Of a stretch of 38,319 bases of DNA, positions 16,222 to 24,345 are shown one piece after another; position 1 is the first letter of the stretch, and the number at the start of each line of letters is the position of its first letter. Source of the stretch: JAVEYA01 sp034003745 (GTDB lineage: Bacteria > Bacillota > Peptococcia > DRI-13 > PHAD01); NCBI GenBank assembly GCA_034003745.1, contig JAVEYA010000011.1, positions 1-38,319 of the forward strand. Direction: 5' to 3'. The notes under the pieces were generated by a model, which searched no databases, had not been told where the DNA came from, and was given only the letters and a program-made list of their open reading frames with translations. A program made the translations under genes and the position numbers.

Positions 16222-18012
16222 GTGAAAAAAATACTGATACTTTTTTTAGCTGTACTGCTGTGCCTGTTAGGCGGATGCCAAAAGACAAAGGTCAATGCTC
16301 CGCCGGCGGAACCGGACCCCGGCGCCGTTATGGAGGAGCCTGAAGACCCGCCGGAGAGCGCTGTGCTGCTGCCGGTAGGGGAGATTACCGATAACGCCAT
16401 ATTACAAAAGCTCTGGGAGGAATATTTTTATCATACCATTGCCAATGTGGGCAATACCCGGCAATTCAATTCCGCCGCGGAAATCGAACCCATGAACATC
16501 GCCCAGTTCGCCTGGCACAAATATGATACGGAACATGGCCGGAATACCCTGGAGCAGGAAGAGGGCAGATTCTCCCGGATTTTCCCGCTGGAAACGGCTT
16601 TGGATTATATTAAACGCTATTTTAATCTGGATAGCCTGGATGTTTCGCAAATCAATAAAAACAGTGGGCAGTATGATCCGGAAAGGCAGGCCTTTTTATT
16701 TAATCTGGGCGAGGAAAATAAATTTATCCCTTATTATAACTCCGGCCGGGATTGGTCGATAAAGTTGACCAGCGTGGTCAAGAACGCGGACGGAACCGTT
16801 ACGGCAGTGCTGACTCACTTTGATTACCAGCACAAAGACCGGGCGGAATATACCCGCACCTATACCTTGCAGGAGCGGGAAGACGGCAGCCTCTATTTTC
16901 TCACAGGTAAATGGGAGTATATCAACAATAACCTGGCCAAACTGAGCGGGGATTATCAGCGCTTTGATATGATTGCCGGCTTTAATGCAGACCCGCAGGA
17001 AATATGGAAGCTGCAGGAGCTGCGGCTGCTGGGAGAATTCGGGGGGAAGGTCCTTTTCACCCAGACTTCCTATAATGAGGGGTCTGACGGAGCGCTCCTC
17101 CTGGTCAATCCTGATAAAATGGCAGTGGAGAAAAGATTGTCTCTGCCCGGGAAAATCTACATTTCTGATGTCCGTCTGCTGGACGATAAGGTGCTGGTGT
17201 ATCTGAACGACCGCTTCATTGTTACAGACCCGGAGTTGTCCGCTACCCGGGAAATCCTTCTGCCCACGGCGCTGGCAGCCCGGATAGCCAGAGAAGAGAA
17301 ATATGACATAAACGGGATTCCGGATATTTACTTCGGCGGCTATGACGTCTCCGCCGACCTGCAGAAAATCGCCTACGCCGATGAGATCGGCCTGAAGCTC
17401 CTGGATCTGGCCGACGGCAGCGAAAAACTGCTGGCGGAATCCGTGCCGGTAAAAAGCGACTTGATGAAAGCGTCCTACCACCGCTCGCCCCGCTTTGTAG
17501 CAGATGAGCAGAAGGTCATCACCACCATGACGGCCTATGAAGGGACGATGGGCTATACGCTGTGCGATTTGAACACGGGTGAGGTCAGAAAATACGACAT
17601 CAGTTCGGAAGGCTCTTCCACCGGCGCTATCCGCTACGATAACGGCCTCCTGGAAGTAAACGCTTATCAAAGGGAAGGAACTTACAAAAGCCTTTATCTG
17701 GATTTCCGGACGGGAGAGGTGCAGGAATTGGCCGTCAATGAGCCCGGAGATACAGGCTATATCCGGTTTATCGAACAAAGTTTCGTGGGGAAGAACTACG
17801 CCTCCTATATTACGACAGAGCATGATAACATGAACAATGACAATAACATGGCCTATTTGAACCGGGTCAATCTGCAAACCTTCCAGGTGGAAGAGCAAGT
17901 GATCTCGGTGAAAGCGGCGCAAGTCTACCTCTTGGGCGTGTTGGCCGATGGCCGGATTATCTTCTGGTATTCACTGAATCCCAGTGAGTATGGAGTGTGT
18001 ATCACGCAATAA
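16222..18012 (+). CDS. Lipoprotein with propeller-like region, paralogue of 1650-3425
   Basis: The 596-residue product uses GTG 16222, 7 nt after TGGAGGT. The lipobox LGGC puts the lipidated Cys at residue 19. The linker is acidic and Pro-rich. The homology to the 1650 gene runs from PVGEITD, through LQKLWEEYF, EREDGSLYFLTGKWEYINNNLAKLSG and YDVSADLQKIAYADEIG, to the common ending GRIIFWYSLNPSEYGVCIT. The C-terminal half shows propeller-like repeats. I recognise no named family. The gene is divergent from the 15217-16119 lipoprotein (102 bp between starts) and ends in a good terminator, so it is a separate single-gene unit. Duplication followed by moderate divergence is the simplest history. 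Confidence 0.8.
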   Translation: MKKILILFLAVLLCLLGGCQKTKVNAPPAEPDPGAVMEEPEDPPESAVLLPVGEITDNAILQKLWEEYFYHTIANVGNTRQFNSAAEIEPMNIAQFAWHKYDTEHGRNTLEQEEGRFSRIFPLETALDYIKRYFNLDSLDVSQINKNSGQYDPERQAFLFNLGEENKFIPYYNSGRDWSIKLTSVVKNADGTVTAVLTHFDYQHKDRAEYTRTYTLQEREDGSLYFLTGKWEYINNNLAKLSGDYQRFDMIAGFNADPQEIWKLQELRLLGEFGGKVLFTQTSYNEGSDGALLLVNPDKMAVEKRLSLPGKIYISDVRLLDDKVLVYLNDRFIVTDPELSATREILLPTALAARIAREEKYDINGIPDIYFGGYDVSADLQKIAYADEIGLKLLDLADGSEKLLAESVPVKSDLMKASYHRSPRFVADEQKVITTMTAYEGTMGYTLCDLNTGEVRKYDISSEGSSTGAIRYDNGLLEVNAYQREGTYKSLYLDFRTGEVQELAVNEPGDTGYIRFIEQSFVGKNYASYITTEHDNMNNDNNMAYLNRVNLQTFQVEEQVISVKAAQVYLLGVLADGRIIFWYSLNPSEYGVCITQ

Positions 18013-18064
18013 GGCTATGACCGGATGTATTGGGTCTCATACATATATTGCTGCAGAAGCTTGG

Positions 18065-18091
18065 CCTCCTGAATATTTCAGGAGGTTTTTT
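18065..18091 (+). terminator. Rho-independent terminator after the paralogous lipoprotein gene
   Basis: CCTCCTGAA at 18065-18073 pairs perfectly with TTCAGGAGG at 18077-18085 around a 3-nt loop and is followed by six T at 18086-18091. Confidence 0.9.
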
Positions 18092-18125
18092 CATAGAAAT
18101 TGTAATGAAATAATGAAGTAGGGTG

Positions 18126-19031
18126 ATGATGGCCTTGACAAACCGATTCTTTGTCCCGGCTGCTTTGGTATTGCTTGCTGTGCTTGTCCTGCTGGCCTTG
18201 TTGATGCCTCAGCGTACATCTAAGGAAGGGACACTGTTCCCGGACCATCCTGCTATCGCCGCCTGGGGGACAGATGAATTTGTGGGAGAAGCGCTGGAAT
18301 GGAAGGAAGTCAACCGGCTTTTTCCCAAATTCGCCGCGGCGTATCTGATTGACGTCAGGACCGGTAAGCGCTTCGAAGTGCAAAGACGGGGCGGCAGCTA
18401 TCATGCCGATATCCAGCCCGTATCGAAAGCCGACACCCAGATACTCAAGGAGCTTTACGGCAACTGGAGCTGGCGGAGAAGAGCCGTAGTGATGGAGATC
18501 GGTCTGAGGCGGATTGCCGGCTCCATTCATGGAATGCCGCATGGGGATGGAAAAATAGAAGGAAATGATTTTCCGGGGCATTTTTGTATTCATTTTCTGG
18601 ACAGCCGGGTCCATGCCAGCAGCAAAGTCGATACAGCCCACCAGATGATGGTCTGGAAAGCGGCCGGTTCGCCGGAAAAGCCCTTTATCGGAGCGACCCC
18701 GGAAAAGACGGTTGAACTTGTTCTGACGGCCTTCAACCAGCATGACGGAGCCTTGGCTTCCCAAGGCCTGACTTATGCGGAGGCGGATTTGTGGCTGTTG
18801 GCTGCGGATGTGCTGGAATCCTTGCCGGAGATGGATATACGGAAGATATCCCTGCAAAAAGATAAAAATACGGAAGAGGGGCTGCGGATTTACGAGCTTG
18901 AATTATCCTTGACTTATCCGAATAAGAAAAGCATAAAGAAAAGCGGAGAAATCCTTCTGCTTCAGGATGTGGCGGCAGGCCGCTGGCGGCTTGACGGGGA
19001 CGGTCTCAAAAAGCTGTTGGAAGAAGAATAA
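18126..19031 (+). CDS. Conserved membrane-anchored protein of unknown function
   Basis: The 301-residue product starts at ATG 18126 or 18129, after AGTAGGGTG. It has one N-terminal hydrophobic segment (FFVPAALVLLAVLVLLALLM), so the rest is extracytoplasmic. The core (about 60-185) contains strongly patterned residues: LIDVRTGKRFEVQRRGGSYHADIQP, WSWRRRAVVMEIG, RRIAGSIHGMPHGDG, NDFPGHFCIHFLDSR and AHQMMVWKAAG. I recall this RRGG/HAD/NGMPHG/GHFCIHF pattern from spore-forming Firmicutes but know no function. The spaced His and Cys residues look like a metal or catalytic site. They do not match the YkuD HxxS-HGC motif closely. A C-terminal domain (about 190-301) has alternating charged strands. 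Confidence 0.75.
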   Translation: MMALTNRFFVPAALVLLAVLVLLALLMPQRTSKEGTLFPDHPAIAAWGTDEFVGEALEWKEVNRLFPKFAAAYLIDVRTGKRFEVQRRGGSYHADIQPVSKADTQILKELYGNWSWRRRAVVMEIGLRRIAGSIHGMPHGDGKIEGNDFPGHFCIHFLDSRVHASSKVDTAHQMMVWKAAGSPEKPFIGATPEKTVELVLTAFNQHDGALASQGLTYAEADLWLLAADVLESLPEMDIRKISLQKDKNTEEGLRIYELELSLTYPNKKSIKKSGEILLLQDVAAGRWRLDGDGLKKLLEEE

Positions 19032-19061
19032 ATTAACCGGTAAATTACGCAAATTATATCC

Positions 19062-19865
19062 ATGGAAAAACGGGAATTTATCAAACAAATCTTTACGGAA
19101 ATAGCGCCTTTCTATGACCGGGTCAATGCTTTGATGAGCTTTGGCCTGGTTGGAAGATGGCGTTATTGTGTTTTGCAAAAATGCAATATTAAGCCGGGAA
19201 GCCGGATCCTGGACGTCTGTACGGGTACCGGGGAAATGGCCTATTTGCTGGCCCGGGCCGCAGGCCTGGAGGGACAAGTCATTGGATTGGACAATTGTCC
19301 GGAAATGCTGGAGACAGCGCGGCAAAAAGCGGGGCTTGTTCCCCCGTCTAGTGGGACAGAGGGACAGGTCCCTTGTCCCTCTTTTATGGAAGGGGATGCC
19401 CAGAATCTGCCCTTTCCCACCGGTATGTTCGATTGCGTGACCACGGTTCTGGCGCTGCGTAATTTGAGTGACTTGGCTGCAGCCCTCCAAGAGATGGCGC
19501 GGGTCTGTGCCGCAAATGGCCGCGTGGTTTGCCTGGATATTTCCGAACCGGTCAATTTTTTCCTGCGGGCCGGGTTTAAGCTCTACTTTCATGGCTGTAT
19601 CCCCGCCTTGGGCAATCTCTTCGGCCGCCCCGGATATACCTGGCTTTCCCAATCGCTGCGCGGCTTTCCGGCCCGGGAAACGCTGACAGGGCTTCTACAA
19701 AATGCCGGTTTCAGCGAGGTCGAGTGTACTCCTTTAAGCGGAGGAGTCGTCACTCTCTATGCAGCAGTAAAAACGGGGGCCAAACGGTCTTCTTACCCTA
19801 AAAAAGAGCTGACGGGGGAACGGCAAGATAACAAGCATATTTTACGCCCCTATGGCAAAGAATAG
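19062..19865 (+). CDS. menG: MenG/UbiE-type class I methyltransferase
   Basis: This S-adenosylmethionine-dependent C-methyltransferase, likely of demethylmenaquinone, is 267 residues long. Family features are the N-terminal IFTEIAPFYDRVNALMSFGL and GRWR, SAM motif I ILDVCTGTGEMAYLLAR, IGLDNCPEMLETARQK, GDAQNLPFPTGMFDCVTTVLALRNLSD and the motif GRVVCLDISEPVN. Two oddities are seen. About 13 extra residues (PPSSGTEGQVPCP) sit just before FMEGDAQ, encoded by a palindromic repeat, and a basic tail of about 30 residues follows the last conserved strand. No good ribosome binding site lies before the ATG at 19062; translation may depend on the upstream gene 30 bp away. Its place next to a ger operon may be accidental. 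Confidence 0.8.
   Translation: MEKREFIKQIFTEIAPFYDRVNALMSFGLVGRWRYCVLQKCNIKPGSRILDVCTGTGEMAYLLARAAGLEGQVIGLDNCPEMLETARQKAGLVPPSSGTEGQVPCPSFMEGDAQNLPFPTGMFDCVTTVLALRNLSDLAAALQEMARVCAANGRVVCLDISEPVNFFLRAGFKLYFHGCIPALGNLFGRPGYTWLSQSLRGFPARETLTGLLQNAGFSEVECTPLSGGVVTLYAAVKTGAKRSSYPKKELTGERQDNKHILRPYGKE
19353..19382. repeat. Short palindromic repeat inserted within menG
   Basis: AGAGGGACA at 19358-19366 and TGTCCCTCT at 19374-19382 form a perfect 9-bp inverted repeat with a 7-nt loop. GGGACAG also occurs twice in direct orientation (19353-19359 and 19361-19367). The element keeps the menG frame open. Its GGGACAG...GTCCC...TGTCCC design resembles small dispersed palindromes of clostridial genomes. 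I found no second copy in this window. Confidence 0.6.
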
Positions 19866-19894
19866 AAAAAAACTGTAAAGAAGCCGGAGGCAGC

Positions 19895-21724
19895 ATGACG
19901 GTCAATCAGCTGAAACAATTTATTACCCGCTTGTTCATATTTAAAGAGCCGCCGCCCAAAGAAGACTTCATCCTGCATGGCGCTGTCGGCATAAGGAGCA
20001 TAGTCCCCCAGCGCCGGGAAGAAGAGAAGGGCAAGAAAAAGAAGCGGCTGAAAAAAAAGCCGTTGCCTATCGCGCGTGCGTCTTCTCCAGCGAAAGGAGG
20101 CGCCGCCACAGACGATCCTGGGGAAGCGGACCCGGAAGGCCAAGACGGACAGAATGGTAAGAACAGGCCGGACCGGCCTTATACGGATATGCTGGTTTCT
20201 CCGGAATTGGAAGTGAATAAAGAGCGGATTAAACAGATTTATTCGCTTCCCAAAAACAAAGATATCATCCTGCGGGAATTTGTCATCCAGCTGGACAGGC
20301 CGGTCAAAGCTTTTGCGGCATATATTGAAGGAATCTCCGACCGTGGAACGATCAATGAGAATATCTTACGACCGCTCATGTCCGTGTGCAAACCGGAGAT
20401 GCAAAGCGGCAGCGTGAATCTGGCGGAATATCTGAAAGACAGTGTCATCTACGGGAACCAGGTTGATCTGCATGAAAAGTATAAAGACATTATTCCCCTG
20501 GTAAACTATGGCTGCACGGTCCTATTCATTGACAGCGCCCCGGCTGCCCTGGTTGTGGAAACCAAGGGCTGGGACCACCGCTCCATTGGCAAGCCGGAAA
20601 CCGAGCAGGTTATCCGGGGACCGCACGAGGCCTTTAATGAAACACTGCGCAGCAATACCGGCCTCTTACGCAAAGCGATTCGCAATACCGATCTGATTAC
20701 GGAATTTATAAAAATCGGTACGCGCAACCAAACGGATGTCGCGCTGATGTATCTGGAAAACGTGGCCAATCCCAAGCTGGTCGCGGAAGTAAAGCGGCGG
20801 ATTTCTTCCATCAGTACGGACTATGTGGGGGAAACGGGCATTCTGGAACAGTTCATCGAGGATCATCCTCTGATGCCGCTGCCCCAGGTGCTGGCAACCG
20901 AGAGGCCGGACCGTACCGCTTCTTTCATCATGGACGGCAAGGTAGCCATTTTGCTGGACGGTAACCCCAATGTACTGATTGTACCCGCCGACCTCTTCAG
21001 TCTACTGCACAGCCCCGAAGATTATTACCTGCGTTTGCCGTACGGCAATTTGGTGCGGCTGATGCGGGTTATTGCTGTTTTTATCTCTTTGATCACCCCG
21101 GCTTTTTATGTCAGTATCGCCATCTTTCATCAGGAGATGATTCCCACCGATTTAATTCTGGCGATTGCCGCCGGACGGGAAACGGTGCCCTTTCCGACAA
21201 TTGTTGAAGTATTCTTTATGGAATTTGCCTTTGAAATGATCCGGGAAGCCGGCGTACGCGTTCCCGGTGTGATCGGCAACACCCTGGGTATCGTGGGTGC
21301 GCTGATTCTCGGGCAAGCCGCGGTTCAGGCCGGGATTGTCAGTCCTATCCTGATTATTGTCGTGGCCTTGACCGGACTGGCCTCTTTTGCCATTCCTAAT
21401 TATTCCATGTCCTTTGCTTTTCGGGGCGTGCGCTTCGTTTTTACAGCTCTGGCCGCGGCTTTTGGTTTTCCGGGGATTACGGCAGGGTTATTTGTCCTCT
21501 TAAGCGGCATTACGGCAATGAAGTCTTTCGGCGTCCCCTTTATGGTGCCCATCGGCCCCCGTACCCGCAGCGGGCCGGATATTGTGATGCGCGGACCCGT
21601 CTGGTCTATGGAAGAACGTCCTGATTTTCTGGATACGCAGGAACGCAGACGGCAGCCCCAGATCAGCCGGGGCTGGGTAAAGAAAAAGGCCCAGGAGCCA
21701 AATGGAGGTGGTCGCAATCAATAG
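19895..21724 (+). CDS. gerAA: GerA-family spore germinant receptor subunit A
   Basis: The 609-residue product is the A subunit of a germinant receptor in the spore inner membrane. The N-terminal domain pattern begins at KNKDIILREFVIQ and runs through AAYIEGISDRGTINENIL, followed by CTVLFIDSAPAALVVETKGWDHRSI and PETEQVIRGPHEAFNETLRSNTGLLRK. The membrane domain contains LVRLMRVIAVFISLITPAFYV, FHQEMIPTDLILAIAAGRE and VPFPTIVEVFFMEFAFEMIREAGVRVP. About 65 residues near the N-terminus (35-100) are an extra, highly charged and Gly/Ala/Pro-rich segment (EEEKGKKKKRLKKKP and beyond) that the second GerAA in this window lacks. The ATG at 19895 follows CCGGAGG. Confidence 0.93.
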   Translation: MTVNQLKQFITRLFIFKEPPPKEDFILHGAVGIRSIVPQRREEEKGKKKKRLKKKPLPIARASSPAKGGAATDDPGEADPEGQDGQNGKNRPDRPYTDMLVSPELEVNKERIKQIYSLPKNKDIILREFVIQLDRPVKAFAAYIEGISDRGTINENILRPLMSVCKPEMQSGSVNLAEYLKDSVIYGNQVDLHEKYKDIIPLVNYGCTVLFIDSAPAALVVETKGWDHRSIGKPETEQVIRGPHEAFNETLRSNTGLLRKAIRNTDLITEFIKIGTRNQTDVALMYLENVANPKLVAEVKRRISSISTDYVGETGILEQFIEDHPLMPLPQVLATERPDRTASFIMDGKVAILLDGNPNVLIVPADLFSLLHSPEDYYLRLPYGNLVRLMRVIAVFISLITPAFYVSIAIFHQEMIPTDLILAIAAGRETVPFPTIVEVFFMEFAFEMIREAGVRVPGVIGNTLGIVGALILGQAAVQAGIVSPILIIVVALTGLASFAIPNYSMSFAFRGVRFVFTALAAAFGFPGITAGLFVLLSGITAMKSFGVPFMVPIGPRTRSGPDIVMRGPVWSMEERPDFLDTQERRRQPQISRGWVKKKAQEPNGGGRNQ

Positions 21725-22820
21725 ACAAGACAGGATACTCAAATTGGGATATTCCGAAGCGGTGGCCATCGCCATGGTGTATATAGGGGCCAAAGTCTTT
21801 CTGGGATATCCGCGCTTTCTGGTGGAAATGGGTCTCAACGCGGCCTGGCTGGTTGTGATTATAGGGGCGGGGGTCAGTATGCTTTTTTGGCTGGTGGTCG
21901 TGTCGCTGTTGAGCCGCTTCCCCGGCAAATCCATCCTCAGTATCAGCATGATTGTACTGGGGCCGGTCTTAGGCTTGATTGTAAATTTGACAGTGTTATT
22001 TTATCTGATCGCTTCGAGCAGCAATCTGCTTAGACTCTTCAGCGATTCGATCATCATCACGGCGCTGCCGGAAGCGCCCATTAGTTCTTTAGTCCTATTA
22101 TTCGGCGTAATCATGCTTTTGGCGGCTTATCTGGGCCTGGAAGCCCTTAGCCGCAACGCATATATTTCTTTACCCTTTGTTACAGCGGGTGTGCTGGCGG
22201 TGCTTTTTTCGCTTTATCCCTTTTGGGAGACTAAGAATCTTTTGCCGTTATTGGGCCCGGGTCCGCTGGATGTCATGATTAACGGATTCCTGAATTGTTC
22301 CGCTTTTGGGGAAGTGATGGTTTTAGGCATTTTGGCGCCCTATTTTTCCTTTGACAAGAAGATGCTGCGCAATATCGGCATTTTCAGCATTACGCTGGTG
22401 GGATTCGGTTTTCTGGCAATTACGCTGGTTTATTTGATGGTACTGCCCGTGCCGGCCGCATTAGAGCACTTAGCCCCCTTTTACCAGCTTTCCCGCAGTA
22501 TTTTTTGGGGCCGCTATTACCAGCGGCTGGAGTCGGTGTTTATTCTGTTTTGGACCTATACCGCATTTTTGCGGCTATCCCTGGGACTGTTGGTGGTAGC
22601 GCTGGCGAGCAAGGACATTTTCAGGCTGCCCTATTACCGTCCTCTCCTGCCGGCTTTAATCATAATTTTTTACAGTCTGGCCCTGACGCCGGATAATCTG
22701 GTTACGGCTATCGCGATTGAAAAAGACAGACTCTTATACAGTTGGGTCATTACGCTTCTTCTCCCTGCGGTCCTTACGCTGATCGCTGTGCTGCGTAAAA
22801 AGGAGGAAAAAGGTGGTTAA
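21702..22820 (+). CDS. gerAB: GerA-family spore germinant receptor subunit B (permease-like)
   Basis: The 372-residue product has about ten hydrophobic spans of the amino acid permease (APC) fold used by GerAB proteins. It begins INRQDRILKLGYSEAVAIAMVYIGAKVFLGYPR. This subunit is thought to hold the germinant-binding pocket and an ion path, and it cannot be assigned a ligand from sequence. The gene overlaps the A-subunit gene by 23 bp, with CAGGAG just before the ATG at 21702. Together these show translational coupling within the operon. Confidence 0.9.
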   Translation: MEVVAINRQDRILKLGYSEAVAIAMVYIGAKVFLGYPRFLVEMGLNAAWLVVIIGAGVSMLFWLVVVSLLSRFPGKSILSISMIVLGPVLGLIVNLTVLFYLIASSSNLLRLFSDSIIITALPEAPISSLVLLFGVIMLLAAYLGLEALSRNAYISLPFVTAGVLAVLFSLYPFWETKNLLPLLGPGPLDVMINGFLNCSAFGEVMVLGILAPYFSFDKKMLRNIGIFSITLVGFGFLAITLVYLMVLPVPAALEHLAPFYQLSRSIFWGRYYQRLESVFILFWTYTAFLRLSLGLLVVALASKDIFRLPYYRPLLPALIIIFYSLALTPDNLVTAIAIEKDRLLYSWVITLLLPAVLTLIAVLRKKEEKGG

Positions 22821-24078
22821 AAATCTTCTCTTGGCAATCATCTTGAGCTTTTCGCTGATATTTTTCACAGGATGTTGGGGTTCCCGCGAACCGGATGAAT
22901 TGTCTTTTGTGCTTTCGATGGGACTGGACAAAGGCCGGGAAGGGATTGTCCAGGTTTCCTTCCAGGAGGCTATTCCCCAGGACCTGGGGGGTGAGGGCGA
23001 CGGTGAGGCCACCACGGTAATCGCTATTGAGTCCGCCTCAATTTTCGGCGCGTTGCAGTTGGGAAATACTTTTACCACCCGGGAACTGACGCTGATCCAT
23101 AACAGAATTATCATTATTTCCGAAGAACTGGCCAAAGAAGGCCTGGAAAAATATCTGAATCCTTTAATCCGCTCCCGGGAAATCCGGCGTAATACTTTCA
23201 TCGCGATTGCCCGGGGATCGGCCTATGATTTTTTAAAAAACAATAAGCCTATATTAGAAAAATATGTTTCGAGGCAATTTGAATTAATTTTAAAGAATAT
23301 AGCGCTGGATGGTTTTTCCGTAAATTCCACCTTGAGCGAAATAACGCAGAGCATCAAATCGCCGGGGCGGGAAGCGGCGATAGCGATTCTCGCCGTGAAC
23401 AAAGAAGAAAAAGACAGCACGGCCCAGGAGGAAAGAAGTAATGCCGAAAAAGCGCTGTATGAGGAATCTTATTTGGCCGGAGAGGTGCCCCATCAAGGAG
23501 GAAATAAAATAGATATCATTGGGCTGGCGGCCTTTCGCGGGGATAAACTGGCGGGCTTCCTGAACGGCTCGGAAACCCGTTATTATCATATGGTAACCGG
23601 GAAGTTGAACAGCAGCATTTTTACTTTTGCCGACCCGGAAAAGCCGGAGGAATATATGATTGTGATGAAAATAAAAAAAGGCCGGAACCCCGCCATTAAA
23701 GTTGATTTATCCGGGGAGAAGCCGGTTATCCAGACGGACTTGGTCCTGGAAGGGGAGATTATGAGCATCCAAAGCGGCGTCAATTATGAGCTGGCCGAGG
23801 ACGCCGCAGAACTGCAGACCTATCTGGAGGAGACCATCACGCGTGAAGTAACGAAAGTGCTGAAAAAAACCCAGGAAGAACTGCAAAGCGATATTGTGGG
23901 CTTCGGAGACTATACCAGACAATATTTTTGGACCTGGCAGGATTGGGTGGATTACAATTGGCCGGAAAAATACCCTGAAGCTGAAATCCAGGTAAGGACC
24001 CAATTAGCTGTCCGCCGGACCGGGTTGATGACCAGAACGGAGAATGAGAATATTCCGGGGCAGGAGCGTGTCCGCTGA
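22813..24078 (+). CDS. gerAC: GerA-family spore germinant receptor subunit C (lipoprotein)
   Basis: The 421-residue lipoprotein subunit starts at GTG 22813, directly after AAAAAGGAGGAAAAA and overlapping the B-subunit gene by 8 bp. The leader ends FFTGCWGSREPDEL, with lipidated Cys21; this CWxxRE context is typical of GerAC. Further family segments are LSMGLDKGREG, TTRELTLIHNRIIIISEELAKEGLEKYLNPLIRSREIRRN and the C-terminal YLEETITREVTKVLKKTQEELQSDIVGFGDYTR. The end of the gene overlaps the next by one base (TGATG). Confidence 0.93.
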   Translation: MVKNLLLAIILSFSLIFFTGCWGSREPDELSFVLSMGLDKGREGIVQVSFQEAIPQDLGGEGDGEATTVIAIESASIFGALQLGNTFTTRELTLIHNRIIIISEELAKEGLEKYLNPLIRSREIRRNTFIAIARGSAYDFLKNNKPILEKYVSRQFELILKNIALDGFSVNSTLSEITQSIKSPGREAAIAILAVNKEEKDSTAQEERSNAEKALYEESYLAGEVPHQGGNKIDIIGLAAFRGDKLAGFLNGSETRYYHMVTGKLNSSIFTFADPEKPEEYMIVMKIKKGRNPAIKVDLSGEKPVIQTDLVLEGEIMSIQSGVNYELAEDAAELQTYLEETITREVTKVLKKTQEELQSDIVGFGDYTRQYFWTWQDWVDYNWPEKYPEAEIQVRTQLAVRRTGLMTRTENENIPGQERVR

Positions 24079-24260
24079 TGGGTACGTTATGGATTGACGG
24101 TTTCTTGATGCTGATTGTACTGGGAATAGCTTTTTATACGCTGACTTATGCCTGGTGGCTGTGGCGGCAAAAAAACAAGGGAGGCGCGTTCGGCGTGGCC
24201 GTGCTGGCGGTTTTTAGCGTACTGTACGCGGGTTTTGTTCTGTTTATTATTCAACAATAA
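24078..24260 (+). CDS. Small two-span membrane protein of the ger operon (candidate D subunit)
   Basis: The 60-residue product has two hydrophobic helices (about 5-27 and 37-58) separated by a basic loop (WRQKNKGG). Its ATG at 24078 shares a base with the gerAC stop, so it is very likely translated with the receptor. In Bacillus species, small two-span D proteins encoded next to gerA-type operons modulate germination. This gene fits that size, topology and position. No sequence motif confirms it. Confidence 0.7.
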   Translation: MGTLWIDGFLMLIVLGIAFYTLTYAWWLWRQKNKGGAFGVAVLAVFSVLYAGFVLFIIQQ

Positions 24261-24345
24261 TTGTCCTGGTAAAGGACACTAAAAATAAGCAAAATCACCT
24301 GTTTAGACATATCATATTATGGCAAGAAAGCAAAAGGAGATGTGT

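Noticed and set aside
16696..17922. A 408-codon minus-strand frame across the second paralogous lipoprotein
   Set aside because: It is long but fully antisense to a gene with a lipobox, ribosome binding site and a homologue in the window. Its His/Gln/Ile-rich composition is that of a shadow frame.
18126..19031. L,D-transpeptidase (YkuD) assignment
   Set aside because: The GHFCIHF block recalls the catalytic His/Cys region, but the HGC motif and spacing do not match.
24262..24278. Hairpin TGTCCT/AGGACA after the ger operon
   Set aside because: It has only a 6-bp stem and no T-run on the plus strand, so I do not call it a terminator.
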